This document shows positions 43,053 to 54,112 of a DNA stretch of 64,000 nucleotides, in pieces. Made by a program: the position numbers and the translations under genes. Position 1 is the stretch's first letter, and every line of letters begins with the position of its first letter. The stretch is from Prorocentrum cordatum (taxonomy: Eukaryota > Sar > Dinophyceae > Prorocentrales > Prorocentraceae). Where the stretch lies: the NCBI GenBank assembly GCA_963575745.1, contig CAUYUJ010014615.1, positions 1,528,970-1,592,969 on the forward strand, given 5' to 3'. The notes below the pieces were generated by a model. That model had not been told where the DNA came from, made no database searches, and saw only the letters and a list, made by a program, of their open reading frames with translations.

Positions 43053-44640
43053 TCATCTCTCCGTCTCCTCCTCATCGTCTCCCACCGTCTCCTCCTCATA
43101 ATCTCCCTCCTCCTCCTGCGGAGCCTTCTCGAGTGCGCGGTTCACCGCGGCGTTCTCGAAGGATTTGGCCAACTCGGCGATCGACGGAGCGCTGGCGGGG
43201 AGCTCGCCAGCGTGCACTGCGTGGTGGACGTGCTTCAGCGAGGCCTGGACGGCCGACCAGTAGAGGGTCGACTTGGCCGCGACCATCGCCTTCTTGAAGA
43301 TGGACTGCTGGTCGGTGATCCTCGTCGACGCATCCTTGCTGAGCTCGTGGAACTGTTTAGACGCCGTGGCAGATATCTTCGCCAGCAGGCGAGAGTGCGT
43401 CACCCACGTCTTGACCGTCTCCTTCACGTTGACCTCGAGCAGGTTGGGGTTCGCCCGGGGGGGGAGATTCGTCAACGCAGCGGCGAGCTCAGCCTGCATA
43501 GCCTTGTCGGCGACCTTCTGGTCCATGCTGGCGTTCACGCGCTCAAGGATCATAATCGCCAGAGGGAATAGCTTCAGCGCCTTGCCGAATCGGCTCTCCT
43601 GGTCGGTTGCCCTGGTCTTGATCTCGGTCAGCTTGGCGTCGTCGGTGACGGGCTCGTACTGCACGAGACCCCGGAGGTCATTGAGGTCGCGCTTCAGCTC
43701 CGCACAGCCGATCGTGATAGTCTGCAGGAAACCGAGGTACTGGTCGATTCTGTCAATGCCCTCAGGCGTCGCTTCAAGGACCCTCAACTCGTCCATCAGC
43801 TGGCTCATGATGGCGTGCTCCTGTTTCTTGTGAAGCTCTGGCTCGCCGAGGTGCGGTTTGAGGCAGGAGATCCCGTGCTTCGGGAGGTTCTCCCGATCGC
43901 CAATGTCCAGCTTGAGAGCCCAAGCAGCGAGGTCGTTCTGCTCGATGTCCTGGGCCAGGGACTTCTTCAAGACGGAGTGGAAAGCTGATGTAGACACTTG
44001 TACGCCCGCGGCCTTGCAAGCATCCGGGCACTCTTCGAGGTGCTCCGCCGAGCCAGTCGTCGCGGCGAGGCACTTCACGACTTCGTCCAGCGCCTTCAAC
44101 TTGGTGGTGCACTCCCGCGAGTCCTCCAGGGCCTGCAGCCCGCGGGTGCAGGAAGCTGAGCTGCCACTGGCAACGTCGTCGATGGCATCGCCGATAGACG
44201 TCAGGGCCATGATCATGGATGGCTGCACACGCTTTTCCAGCTTTTTCAGATGCGTTGCAATCTGCGCCGATGTAATATTCTTGAGCCCTGCGGGAGAGGC
44301 CGCCATCTGGAGCACGTGGTTGGCGCCCAAGTTCACGGACTCGCTGGTCTGGATCTCCTTGGCCTGCTGAACGGCCTGCTTGCTCTCCTTGCCCCCCCCG
44401 GCGGCGGTCTTCTTCCTGCTGGCCCTGCCGCCGATGCCGTTAGCGTCAGCGCCGGCGCCGTTGCCGCCGCCGTTGCCGTTGCCGCGGCCACCCCCCGTGC
44501 GGGGCTTCTTCCTGCTGGGCTCGGAGACCGCCGCCGCGCCGTTGGCGCCCTCAGAGGCAGAGTCGGAGTCGGCGCTGTCGAAGTTGCGCCCTCCCTGAGG
44601 CTGGCCCCGCTTGGCTCCGGCCGCTGCGGACCCGCTGCCC
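43053..44640 (-). CDS. Exon-like segment: unknown helical protein
   Basis: An open minus-strand frame has an N-terminal low-complexity basic/Gly region (SRKKPRTGGGRGNGNGG). It is followed by about 400 residues of mostly helical sequence (VNLGANHVLQMAASPAGLKN; IATHLKKLEKRVQPSMIMAL; DELRVLEATPEGIDRIDQYL; SIAELAKSFENAAVNRALEK). The end is acidic, near a possible GTGGGA donor at about 43088. The basic region could be a nuclear localisation signal. No known domain recognised. The reading frame differs by one from the adjoining upstream segment near 44655. Confidence 0.65.
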
Positions 44641-44950
44641 TTGGCGTTGGAGCGAGCCCGCGATCGCGCCCAACCAGTCGGTCGTTGGGCTGTCCGGGCT
44701 GCTGGCCAGTTCTGCGGCCAGCGTCTTCTTCCTCTTCGGCATCTTCAGGTTGAACTCCCTGCTGACGTCCCCATCCTTATCCTTGCCCCGCTTCGACGTA
44801 GCACCGACCGTTGCTGCCGCTGCCTTGTAGGCGTCCGCGATCTGGCCCTTCCTGCAGGCGTGCTCGCTGTCGCCGATCCTCTTGGTGCGCGAAGCCTCGA
44901 CGACCGAATCGCGCGTGAGCTTGCTGGTCCCCACCTTTTTTTTTGTTATG
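44641..44950 (-). CDS. Exon-like segment: basic linker
   Basis: The minus-strand frame reads GTSKLTRDSVVEASRTKRIG, ACRKGQIADAYKAAAATVGA and LKMPKRKKTLAAELASSPDS. KRKK is a candidate nuclear localisation signal. It continues to about 44655, where the frame must change to join the next segment, either by an indel or an unrecognised short intron. Confidence 0.5.
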
Positions 44951-44959
44951 TTCGACTGT

Positions 44960-45095
44960 TGATGGCCCAGCCGTTCGTGGATCGATCGGGCCCGATCGCC
45001 CGACGTCGATAGATGCGGCGTCGGCCTGCCCCGACGCAACATTCTCGAATCGACGATGGGCGATCGGACTCGATCGATTCTCGAAAAATTGGGCC
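44960..45095. repeat. CGATCG-rich palindromic segment
   Basis: Contains GGATCGATCGGGCCCGATCG and GATCGGACTCGATCGATTC and lies between coding segments. A similar block at 55200-55340 also lies between coding segments. Confidence 0.6.
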
Positions 45096-45121
45096 GCAAA
45101 CGAGAATAGAATATCTCACAC

Positions 45122-45498
45122 CCAACCGCCGGGTTCGACGGAATCGCGGAATCGTCCTCGGGATGCCTATGTTCCTGGTCCTCGAGAATGACGCCCTTGA
45201 CTTTCTTGCCCCCCCTCTTCATGGTCTGGTGCGCCGACGCGGGCGGCTTGAAACCGAACCATGCCTCATGCGTCTCGAGTGGCCAGAAGATTCCCAGGTT
45301 CTCGGAAGCCCTGAACTGCTCAGATTCCTTGATCTCGGCCAGCTCCAATGGTGGGATCGAGCCGCGCTTCACGCGCCCAGACGGGTTCGAGTCCTGCTGA
45401 GCCTCGTAGCTCGCGAGCCCATCGTTGTAGGATTTCTGATTGTCGGCATCGTTCAGCAGCTCGGCCAACTCATTCTTCGTCTTCTCGCGCCACGCAAT
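45122..45498 (-). CDS. Exon-like segment: unknown protein
   Basis: The minus strand reads IAWREKTKNELAELLNDADN..., SNPSGRVKRGSIPPLELAEI, ENLGIFWPLETHEAWFGFKP and KVKGVILEDQEHRHPEDDSA. It begins after CTCCCGAG (possible acceptor) and ends at a GTGTGA donor at about 45121. Non-repetitive, charged, no membrane segment. I cannot name the family. Confidence 0.6.
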
Positions 45499-45597
45499 CT
45501 CGGGAGAGAGAGAGATTGGCAACGCATCATCACAATTATCCCCACTCCCTTCCTCCCCCTCCTCCTCATTTTCCTCCTGCTTCTCCCTCCGCCTCAC

Positions 45598-45739
45598 CGT
45601 TCTCTTCCATTTTTCCTCTGCTCGTCGCCATCTTCCCTCCACGCAAGGCTGCTGTCGGGGGCGCCTCGATGCGCCCCTTGCAGGACCTGCAGGTGTCCGG
45701 GACGGCGCCGAACTCCCTCCCCAAGCGCTCGATCTCCGC
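45598..45739 (-). CDS. Exon-like segment with C-x2-C
   Basis: The minus strand reads EIERLGREFGAVPDTCRSCK and on to about ALRGGKMATS. CRSC could be half of a zinc site. It starts after ATCAG and could end at an AACG|GTGAGG donor, but that phase does not fit the segment at 45498, so one of the junctions is wrong. Confidence 0.45.
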
Positions 45740-45755
45740 CTGATCTCAGCAAGTC

Positions 45756-46139
<384 letters not shown>

Positions 46140-46526
46140 ACAATGACAATGATCAGAGGAGGGGCGCGGGAAGTGGAGCCTTGCTACGTTTGCACCAGCG
46201 GCACGAGCACGCCACGGCGCGGACGGGGCGACCCCCCCTGCTCGACGCCGGGGCGCCGAAGACGTCGGATCCGCCAGTCGTCGATCCTGGCATTGCTTTT
46301 GGCGCCGATCGGGTGCTGTGGCGTTGGTGTCCGGTGACGCGTGACCTGCTGTCCAGAGCGGACAAATAACCTCGGCGGCAAACGGCAGCGGCATCGGGAG
46401 GGGAGACGACGCCCCTCGAGTCGATTCAAGTATTCATCCGCTGAAGGCCCCCTCGTCGCCGCGGCTGGACGCGGCTCGGAGAACTGGTGCATGCGCGGAC
46501 CCCGAGAGGCGTCCAGGGGTCGACAA

Positions 46527-48095
46527 ACATGATGGACCCACGAACCCGGAAAGGGATATATATATATATATATATATGATATAGACATGCGCAGCATGGT
46601 CACGTTTTCACGATACCCAACTGGGCGACACATCACAAAACATCCCACGAGACACCCCGCGGAACATCCCACGAGACACCTCGCGAAACATTCCACGAGA
46701 CACCTCGTGAAACGTTCCACGAGACACCCCGCGAAACATTCCACGAGACACCCCACGAAACATTCCACGAGACACCCCACGAAACTTTCCACGAGACACC
46801 CCACGAAACATTCCACGGGGGTGCGACTGGGTGTGGTCGTGCTGGGGTGTGGTCTTGCTGGGGTGTGGTCGTGCTGGGGGGGTGGTCGTGCTGGGGGGTG
46901 GTCGTGCTGGGGCGTGGTCGTGCTGGGGCGTGGTCGTGCTGGGGCGTGGTCGTGCTGGGGTGTGGTCGTGCTGTGGTGAGGTCGTGCTGGGGTGGTCCGC
47001 ACCCTGTGATTTAGCACCGCGAGCAACGACAGGCAACCACTCAACCAGGACAACCACGAGGAGACGCGTAACGCACGCAACGGTACGGGCGCCACTCATC
47101 AAACACACAGGGAGTCCGTGGCTGCATCGGTTGAGTGGTTGCCTGTCGCCGCCCCCTGGGCGGATCCCCTCGTAGTCGTCGTCGTCGTCGTCCGGCTGAC
47201 CCTGGGGGTGCAATCGCCAGACGGCCCCGGGGCCGCGCGGCTGACCCTGGGGGTACACACGCCGCGCGGCCCCTCCGCGGGCAAGCGCGCGCCCGCAGGG
47301 GAGTCCCCCTGCTCTCACTGGGGGTGCGAGCGACGCGCGGCCCCGCCCGCGGGCGTGGAGAGCCACGCGAACCACGGAAGTTGGAGGAGGAGGAGAAAGG
47401 AGGAGGAGGAGGATATAGAACCGCATGCATGGAAAGGGACCCACGTGTTTTCACGCTTGTTCCGCTCTGAGGCGAAAGGGACCCACGTGTTTTCACGCTT
47501 GTTCCGCTCAGGGGCGAAAGGGGCCCACGTGTTTTCACGCTTGTTCCGCTCTGGCGCGAAAAGGACCCACGTGTTTTCACGCTTGTCCCGCTCTGAGGCG
47601 AAAGGGGCCCACGTGTTTTCACGCTTGTTCCGCTCTGGGGCGAACGGGGCCCACGTGTTTTCACGCTTGTTCCGCTCTGGCGCGGAAGGGACCCACGTGT
47701 TTTCACGCTTGTTCCGCTCAGGGGCGAAAAAAGGCCCACGTGTTTTCACGCTTGTTCTGGCGCGAAAGGGACCCGCGTGTTTTCACGCTTGTTCCGCTCA
47801 GGGGCGAAAGGGACCCACGTGTTTTCACGCTCGTTCCGCTCTGAGGCGAAAAGGACCCACGTATTTTCACGTTTGATCCGCACAGGGGCAAAAGAGACCC
47901 ACGTGTTTTCACGCTTGTTCCGCTCAGGGGCGAAATGGGCCCACGTGTTTTCATCGCGTAAAAACACACGGGTTCGTCCCCCTGGAGAGGGCGAACCTAT
48001 AGGCACACACGTAACAAAACAAGCGTTTCGCTCGAGACATCCTGGGCAAACTCTGCGGAGCAAGCGTTTCGCTCGAGACGCCCCTGCGCCTCCTC
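46527..48095 (+). repeat. Composite satellite, block A
   Basis: Parts in order: a header (ATGATGGACCCACGAACCCG, then GAAAGGGATATA) with a (TA)n expansion at 46556-46577; about nine 24-bp units (AACATTCCACGAGACACCCC); about nine 16-bp units (GTGGTCGTGCTGGGGT); about 430 bp non-repetitive; about thirteen 42-bp units (ACCCACGTGTTTTCACGCTT); and a tail with TCCCCCTGGAGAGGGCGAAC and two AAGCGTTTCGCTCGAGAC copies. Block B is nearly identical in order and sequence. Confidence 0.95.
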
Positions 48096-48621
48096 TGCAC
48101 GCGCGAGACGACCTCAGACCGAAATCGATTTCGTGGAGGGGGGGTGCGATTCCTTCTCGGTCCTCACTTTCGACTGCCAATCGACCCCTGAGCGAGGGAG
48201 TGAAAGAAAGGGAACGGTGGAGAGGAGGAGGAGGTGAGCGGAGGAGGGAGGTGGATGAGGAGGAGCTCTTGGCGGCGGCCAGCTATGCCAGGTCAACAGG
48301 TCCGCCCGCCGCCAAGCCTTGCAAGCCACCCCCCAGATTACCCATGAGGTGCGCTGCCGGAGACCAGAGCTGCCACCAGCCCCTCGCGCCGGTCTCGAAT
48401 TAAGCCGATGCCGCGCCAGCAACTCGGGCGGAAGAGGAGGGGGTGGGATCAGACTGGGTCAGGCTGCCCCCGAGCCTGTGACCCGAAGCTGAAGGAAGAG
48501 GATTCCTTTTTCTTCAGAGGAATCCGTTTCCTCCTAGGTCCTAGATCCCTAGAGGAAGAAGAAGAAGGTCTAGTTCCCCCCGGCCGCTGGCAAATGAAGA
48601 TCCCCATCCTGGGCCTCTCAC
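48096..48621. other. Intron-like gap between block A and the methyltransferase exons
   Basis: A minus-strand segment at about 48270-48400 may be an exon (GGLQGLAAGG in one frame), but splice sites and frame are unclear. Confidence 0.3.
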
Positions 48622-51035
48622 CCCCCTCCGAGATCTCGGCGGCCGAAGGCTCGGCGTCGCCGTCGATCTCGTTAGCTGGGGCCCCGGGGAAGGCTGGAGG
48701 CGCCGGAGGCCCGGCGTCGTCGTCGACGTCGATGTAGTCGAACCCGTCAGGGAAGAGGGCCTCCATGAAGTCGCCAGGTGCGAGCGGGCTGGCCAGGCGC
48801 ATGTCAGTGAGGGAATTGTTGTTGTTGACGATGGTGCCGTCCTGAGGCTGATGCGCTACCCCCCCCCCTCGGGCCCCTTTCCGTTCCTGTCCTGCTGCTG
48901 CTGCTTCTCCTCCTCCCCCTCCTCCTCCTCCTCCTCCTCCTCCAATGCTACTCCTCCTCCCCCCCCCATTTCACTCTCCTACTTTTCATTCGCGCGGCCC
49001 CTCAATCATGAACCGACCATTGCGCAATGGAGGATTCGCCACCGACAGGATCGAGTGCTCCGAACCGTCGGACAGCGGCGAGGTCGGTTCCATGGCACCA
49101 CAGATCTCCAACAACAGTGAAAAACCCACAATGCCAACCATTAGCGCAGCAGTTGCGCAGTGCGCCTCGAAGGCGTTCCCAGCGAGATCGCCTAGATCCG
49201 TGTTAGACCAGCCGCCAAGCGTCAGGGCACATTGGGGGCGATAGCAGATGCCCTGGAGCCTCAGCATCTCCTGATGAAATTCTAAACAAATAGTGCCAGT
49301 TAGTGAGCGGACGCCCCCAAAGGGGGCGTCTGACTGCCAGGGTAGCTCGTGACTTTTGGGCTGCCATTCGGTCCAAACCCGTAACGAAGCGGCGTCTCGT
49401 TGGGACGTAGATCTGGGACTTGGGGCTCACGCATGGCGACACTTCCGTCATCATCGACGAGAAACGTAACGTCTGCGACAGATCCATCACCTGTCGATCA
49501 AACCGAAACTTAAAACCGTGATTTCAACCCCTGTGACTTGGGAATGGGGCCCCCCCTCGCTCTGCAGACTCTGGTCTATTCCCCCTTCCCTCCCGTCATT
49601 CCCTCCTCCTCCTCCTCCTCCTCCTCCTCCTCCTCCTAATTGTCCTCCTCCTCCTAATCATCCTCCTCCTCTTTTTCCCCCCTCCTTTCCCCCTTGCGGC
49701 CCTTGCGATCACCATCGTAGCCTCCCTGCCGAAGGAAGGCGCATTGACGTTGAGGGCCTGCAACAGGTCGAACTGACGATCGTCCAAATGGCGCAGCCCT
49801 GGACGAAGCTGCATGGTGGACTCATCCGGGCGAGAAGGCCGCCACCACTGGCGACCAGTGTCTGCGGCCCTGTCCATGTGATCATCCACCCACTGCGGCA
49901 CAATGTCCGTGGATGAGCGGGCCTTCTTGGTCGGGCGCGGGGGGGTACCATTGCCAGCATGCTGCTTGCGGGGAGGCGTCTTGTACTTGGCGCCCTCCGC
50001 GGTCTTCAGAAAGCGCTGGACGTACGGGTGCGACTCCGGGAGGAGAACGTCAGCGAGGGAAGTCTTGGGGTGGGCCGCGGTGAACGAGCGCATCAAGGTT
50101 AGGAGGACGTCCTCGACGTTCTCCTCCGTGCAGGAAGGGCCCAGCTTACTGAACTTGATGGCCACGATCCAAATGCGCGGGCGATTCTGTGGCCAGTTGA
50201 AGTGCGTCTTCGGGTTGAGCATGAAAGTCGCAGACCAGAACCCTGCGAGTTTGAGCTTGCTCTGGCAAGTCTTCAGATTCCCAGTGTTGTACAAACCCTT
50301 CACGTTCTCCAAGATGAGAATCTCGCAATCGCTGTCCCTGGCAAACTTTACCACACCTGAGGGCACCGTACCACCGTCATCATCATGATCATCATTCATG
50401 GCGTAGTCGTGATTCTCAATTGTCATCATCATCATCACCATCATCACCATCATCGTCACCATTCTCACACACTACTATCGCCGTATCGCCATCGTCATCG
50501 TCATCGTAATCACCGCCTACGTCATATGGTTTCTGCTTTGATAAGCTGTCGCACCGTCGAAGACCGAGCCAGTGATCAGGTCTGCATTCTCGATTGTGTC
50601 CCTCGTGTCACCCCTCCGCGCCATGAAGTTCTTGTCGGACACATCCTTGCAGGGGAACCCTGCGACGATGATCTCCCCGTACATCGGGGTGTGGACGGGC
50701 GTGTCATTCACGCAGTTAAACTGGCGACGAGCCTCTATCAATTTCCTGCAGTCGCCGAACAGCATGCCTAGCGACGGGAACATGTCCTTCAGGAACTGGC
50801 GCTTCCATTCCGAGAGCTCGCTGCTGAAGACATGGTTGACCGAGGCTTGGACACCGAAAGTCTGGAAGGCGTCAGCGACGCCGTGGGCTGCCAAGACCGG
50901 CGAGTCAGTGCCGGAGCACATGGTGACCACCTGCAACTGGCCATCAGTCCGACGGAGGTACTCCTTCACAGCTACGCGGTGGCTCTCGCTAGCCCCTGCG
51001 TGCAGCAAGGCCGCAGCGAAGTCGCGCAAGAGGTC
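48622..51035 (-). CDS. Cytosine-5 DNA methyltransferase catalytic domain, five exons
   Basis: This enzyme class transfers methyl groups from S-adenosylmethionine to cytosine C5. The exons are 51035-50555, 50356-49713, 49490-49335, 49270-49043 and 48841-48622. Motif I is VTMCSGTDSPV (cofactor binding), motif IV IVAGFPCKDVS with the catalytic Cys, motif VI LILENVKGL, motif VIII QNRPRIWIVAI, motif IX region RRRFVTGLDRMA then MLRLQGI, and motif X DLAGNAFEAHC. The four internal introns (198, 222, 64 and 201 bp) are GT-AG and every join keeps one open frame. The first join restores the D-G-V-V-K reading between motifs IV and VI. The 64-bp intron is the least certain. The last exon is acidic (IDVDDDAGPP) and probably continues downstream. 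All catalytic motifs are intact. The protein lies downstream of a zinc-finger exon in phase. Confidence 0.85.
49500..49712. repeat. (CTC)n-bearing intron of the methyltransferase gene
   Basis: Intron 49491-49712 contains a CTCCTC microsatellite (about 49600-49670). The donor side (ATG|GTGATCG) and acceptor side (ACAG|GTGATGG) carry the same GTGAT bases, so the intron is flanked by a short direct repeat. Confidence 0.7.
50357..50554. repeat. (CAT)n-bearing intron of the methyltransferase gene
   Basis: 198-bp GT-AG intron filled with ATCATC/ATCGTC repeats. Splicing at G|GTGCGA and CAG|GTG restores the frame. Confidence 0.8.
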
Positions 51036-51509
51036 CTGTGGGGTCTCGCTTTTCCTCCTCCATCGAATCGTCATCTCCTCTTCTTCCTTTCTGCTCCTCC
51101 GCCTCTGCCTCCTCCTCCGCCCCCTCCTCGCCTTCCCTCTCCTCCTCCTCCTCCTCGTCCTCCGCTCCTTCCTCCTCCTCCTCCTCCCCCTCCTCCACCC
51201 CCTCATCGCCCATTTCTCCCCCGTGCCAGGCTCCGACTCGACAGCGGGAGGTTGCCCTGGCAAAGTGCGACAAGGCGACGGCTCGTAGCACTTTCCGCGC
51301 GGCGTATCCACAGTCGACATAGGGCAGGGCCCGGGACGTTCAGAGGGGCTGAGTACTGTAATGATGGGGGCCAGCCAGCATCAAACGCTCGTGCTGCAGA
51401 AATCCAGCATGAGGAAGTAGAGGCAAAGCACAGCAGCGGCAGGGGCGAGGCAAGGGGAGACAAGGAGGAGGGGCAGGGGAGCGGCAGTAGGCAGTATGAG
51501 CACACAGTA

Positions 51510-51562
51510 TGAGGGGGAGGAGGAGGAGGAGGAGGAGGAGGAGGAGGAGGAAGAGGAGGAGG
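51510..51562. repeat. (GGA)n microsatellite
   Basis: Perfect GGA run on the plus strand. Confidence 0.95.
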
Positions 51563-51789
51563 GTGCAACAGCAAGCAAGCGTGGTCGCTTGTTTTATGTT
51601 CGAGTCATACAGCTCAGCATTTCGATACGCAGGCAAATACAACTTGTTAAAGCAAGTACGCGTGGCGAGTCTGTGCTAAAAGCAAGCAGTCGCACGCAAC
51701 ACAGACGCAGCATGTCCCTTCTCGTCAACGAGAAGTGCACCAAGTGCATGGGCCCAACTGCCGAGATCATTTCTCCAAGACGCCTCGAA

Positions 51790-53045
51790 ACCTCCACATG
51801 AAACCGCGCCGAAACCGTCCCGAAACCGCTGGAAACATCATCCGCAACGTCCGAAGCAGCTGGCACCCCCCCCGAAACCGTTCCGAAACCGCTGCTCCAC
51901 CCCCCGCGAGACCGCCCCGAAACCGCCCCGAAACCGTCCCGAAACCGTCCCGAAACCCTCTCGAAACCGCACCGAAACCGTCCCGAAACCGCCCCGAAAC
52001 CGCCCCGAAACCGTCCCGAAACCGTCCCGAAACCGTCCCGAAACCGTCCCGACACCGTCTCGAAACCGTCAGGAAACCGTCCCGAAACCGTCCCGAAACC
52101 GTTCCGAAACCGTCGGGGAACCCTCCCGAAACCGTCGGGAAACCCTCCCGAAACCGTCGGGAAACCCACCCGAAACCGTCAGGAAACCGTCCGTCCCGAA
52201 ACCGTCGGGAAACCGTCCCGAAACCGAACCGAAACCGTCGGGAAACCCTCTCGAAACAATCCCGAAACCGTTGGGAAACCTCCCGAAACCGTCGGGACCC
52301 CCCTCCCCGAAACCGTCGGGAAACCTCCCCGAAACCGTCAGGAAACCGCCCCGAAACCGCAGGGAAACCCACCCGAAACCGTCGGGAAACCCTCCTCTCA
52401 TTGAGTTTCCCTGTAACTGTCGCGTTTTCTGAGGGCTTCCCGACGGTTTCGTGAGGGTTTCCTGACGGTTTCGGGAGGGTTTCCTGACGGTTTCGGTGAC
52501 GTTTCCCGACGGTTTCGGGAAGGTTTCCAGACGGTTTCGAGCGGGTTTCCTGACGGTTTCGGGACGGTTTCGGATCGGTTTCCCGACGGTTTCGGGGAGG
52601 TTTCCCAACGGTTTCGGGATGGTTTCGGGAGGGTTCCCCGACGGTTTCGGAACGGTTTCGGGACGGTTTCCCGACGGTTTCGGGACGGTTTCGGGGAGTG
52701 TTCCCGACGGTTTCGGGAGGGTGTCCCGACGGTTTCGGAAAGGTTTCCCGACGGTTTCGGGACGGTTTCGGGGCGGTTCCCCGACGGTTTCGGAACGGTT
52801 TCGGGGCGGTTTCGGGACGGTGTCCAGCGGTTTCGGGGATGGGTTTCCGACGGTTTCGGGACGGTTTCAGGTGATGCTTCCAGCGGTTTCGGGACGGTTT
52901 CGGGACGGTTTCGGATGAGATGTCAAATGGTTTCGGGATGGTTTCGGTGCGGTTTGGGTGATGTTTCCAACTGTCTTGGGACGGTTTCGGATAAAGTTTC
53001 CAGCTGTTTCTGTTGAAGTTTCCAGCGGTTTCGGGACGTTCCCGG
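51790..53045. repeat. Large inverted array of the GGTTTCGGGAC motif
   Basis: Left arm 51790-52395: GAAACCGTCCCGAAACCGTC and variants, 11- and 22-bp periods. Right arm 52437-53045: the same motif in reverse complement (GACGGTTTCGGGACGGTTTC). A roughly 40-bp centre (TTGAGTTTCCCTGTAACTGT and flanks) separates them. The arms are about 600 bp each and imperfectly complementary throughout. Confidence 0.95.
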
Positions 53046-53404
53046 GACGGCTTCAGGGCGGCTTCGGAATGGTCTCAGATGGAATTCTGCGCGGCTGAGA
53101 ACCCCCCACTGACCGCGTCCAGTCCGCCTGGACCGCTTCTGGCCGGCGTCGCCAGGGGCTGGGCTACGCCTTGGCAGCTTCCGGCGGGAGTCGGGTTCCC
53201 TGGCCGCCCCAGGCTGAGAGGGCCACTCCCTCCTTCTCAGAGGGAGGGGGGGATCGGGATGGGAGGGGGCGCGCGGGCGGCGTCGGAAAGTGCAGAGAAA
53301 GGTTGGGGGCGACAGTGGAGGAGACCGCGGGGAAAAGGGCAAGGGTGAGGGGACAGAGAGGGTAGAGAGGAGAGAAAGGGTAGTGCAACCTTGCGCTGCG
53401 TACA
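53046..53404. other. Anonymous intronic DNA
   Basis: No coding motif. Lies within the 3.1-kb intron between the inverted array and a (CTC)n tract. Confidence 0.4.
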
Positions 53405-53600
53405 TCTTTCCTCCGCCTCCTCTCCTCCTCCTCCGCCTCCTCCTCCTCCTCCTCCTCCTCATCATCATCCGTTGCCTGCCGCATCCTTCCTCATCATCGT
53501 GCTCTTCCTCACCTCCTCCCTCACCCTTCTCCCTGCTCATCCTCCTCCTCATCCTTCCCCTCCTCCGCCTCCTCCCCCTCCTCATCACCCCCCCCCTTCT
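53405..53600. repeat. CTC-rich tract
   Basis: CTCCTCCTC with CATCATC interruptions. A GGA tract follows at 53745-53830, so the two are partly complementary. Confidence 0.85.
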
Positions 53601-54112
53601 CGCCCCCATCGAGGGCTCGGGGGGATACGAAGCGCCATGGTCCATGGTATGAGCAACAGGCACCAGGCTGACGAGACCTGCCCCTCGTTCCGCGGGGCTG
53701 GCCTGGCCGAAGCAGATGCGAGGTGGACGAGGGGGGAGAGAGGAGAAGGAGGAGGCAGCAGCAGGAGGAGGAGGAGGAGGAGGAGGAGGAGGAGGAGGAG
53801 GGGGATGGGGGAGGGAGGGGAAGAGAGAGGGCGGAGCGCGGGGAGTGAGTGGAGCGGGGGGCGAGCGGGGAGAGGGTGAGGAGGAGGGTGGTCAGGGGGG
53901 GAGGTCGTTCTTCAAATCGAGTCTGCGCCAAGCCCACGACTGCTCCGCCGCGAGCCCGAGCCTGAGGGCCCGAGCTCGACGAATTACATATTCAATCCGA
54001 GTTGCAGCCAGACCTCCGCGATTAGCAGGCCCGGCAAAAGCACGCCAGCGCGCGCGTCGCCTAGCTGTCAGAATGACAACGGCGACTACCGCTCGCTGCG
54101 CGGGCGGCGCAC

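Larger units (their letters stand above)
51036..54112. other. 3.1-kb intron of the methyltransferase gene
   Basis: On the minus strand the preceding exon ends ATGACC|GTGCGC (54113/54112) and the next begins CCACAG|GAC (51035), joining in phase 0. The intron contains (CTC)n and (GGA)n tracts and the large inverted array at 51.8-53.0 kb. Confidence 0.55.

Noticed and set aside
45370-45400. GGGTTCGAGTCC resembling a tRNA T-arm
   Set aside because: No cloverleaf could be drawn around it, and it lies inside a coding-like segment (SNPSGRVKRG).
46527-48000. Direct repeats with regular spacing, superficially like a CRISPR array
   Set aside because: The 24-, 16- and 42-bp units are contiguous or nearly so, with no unique spacers of constant length and no cas genes. 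The genome is eukaryotic.
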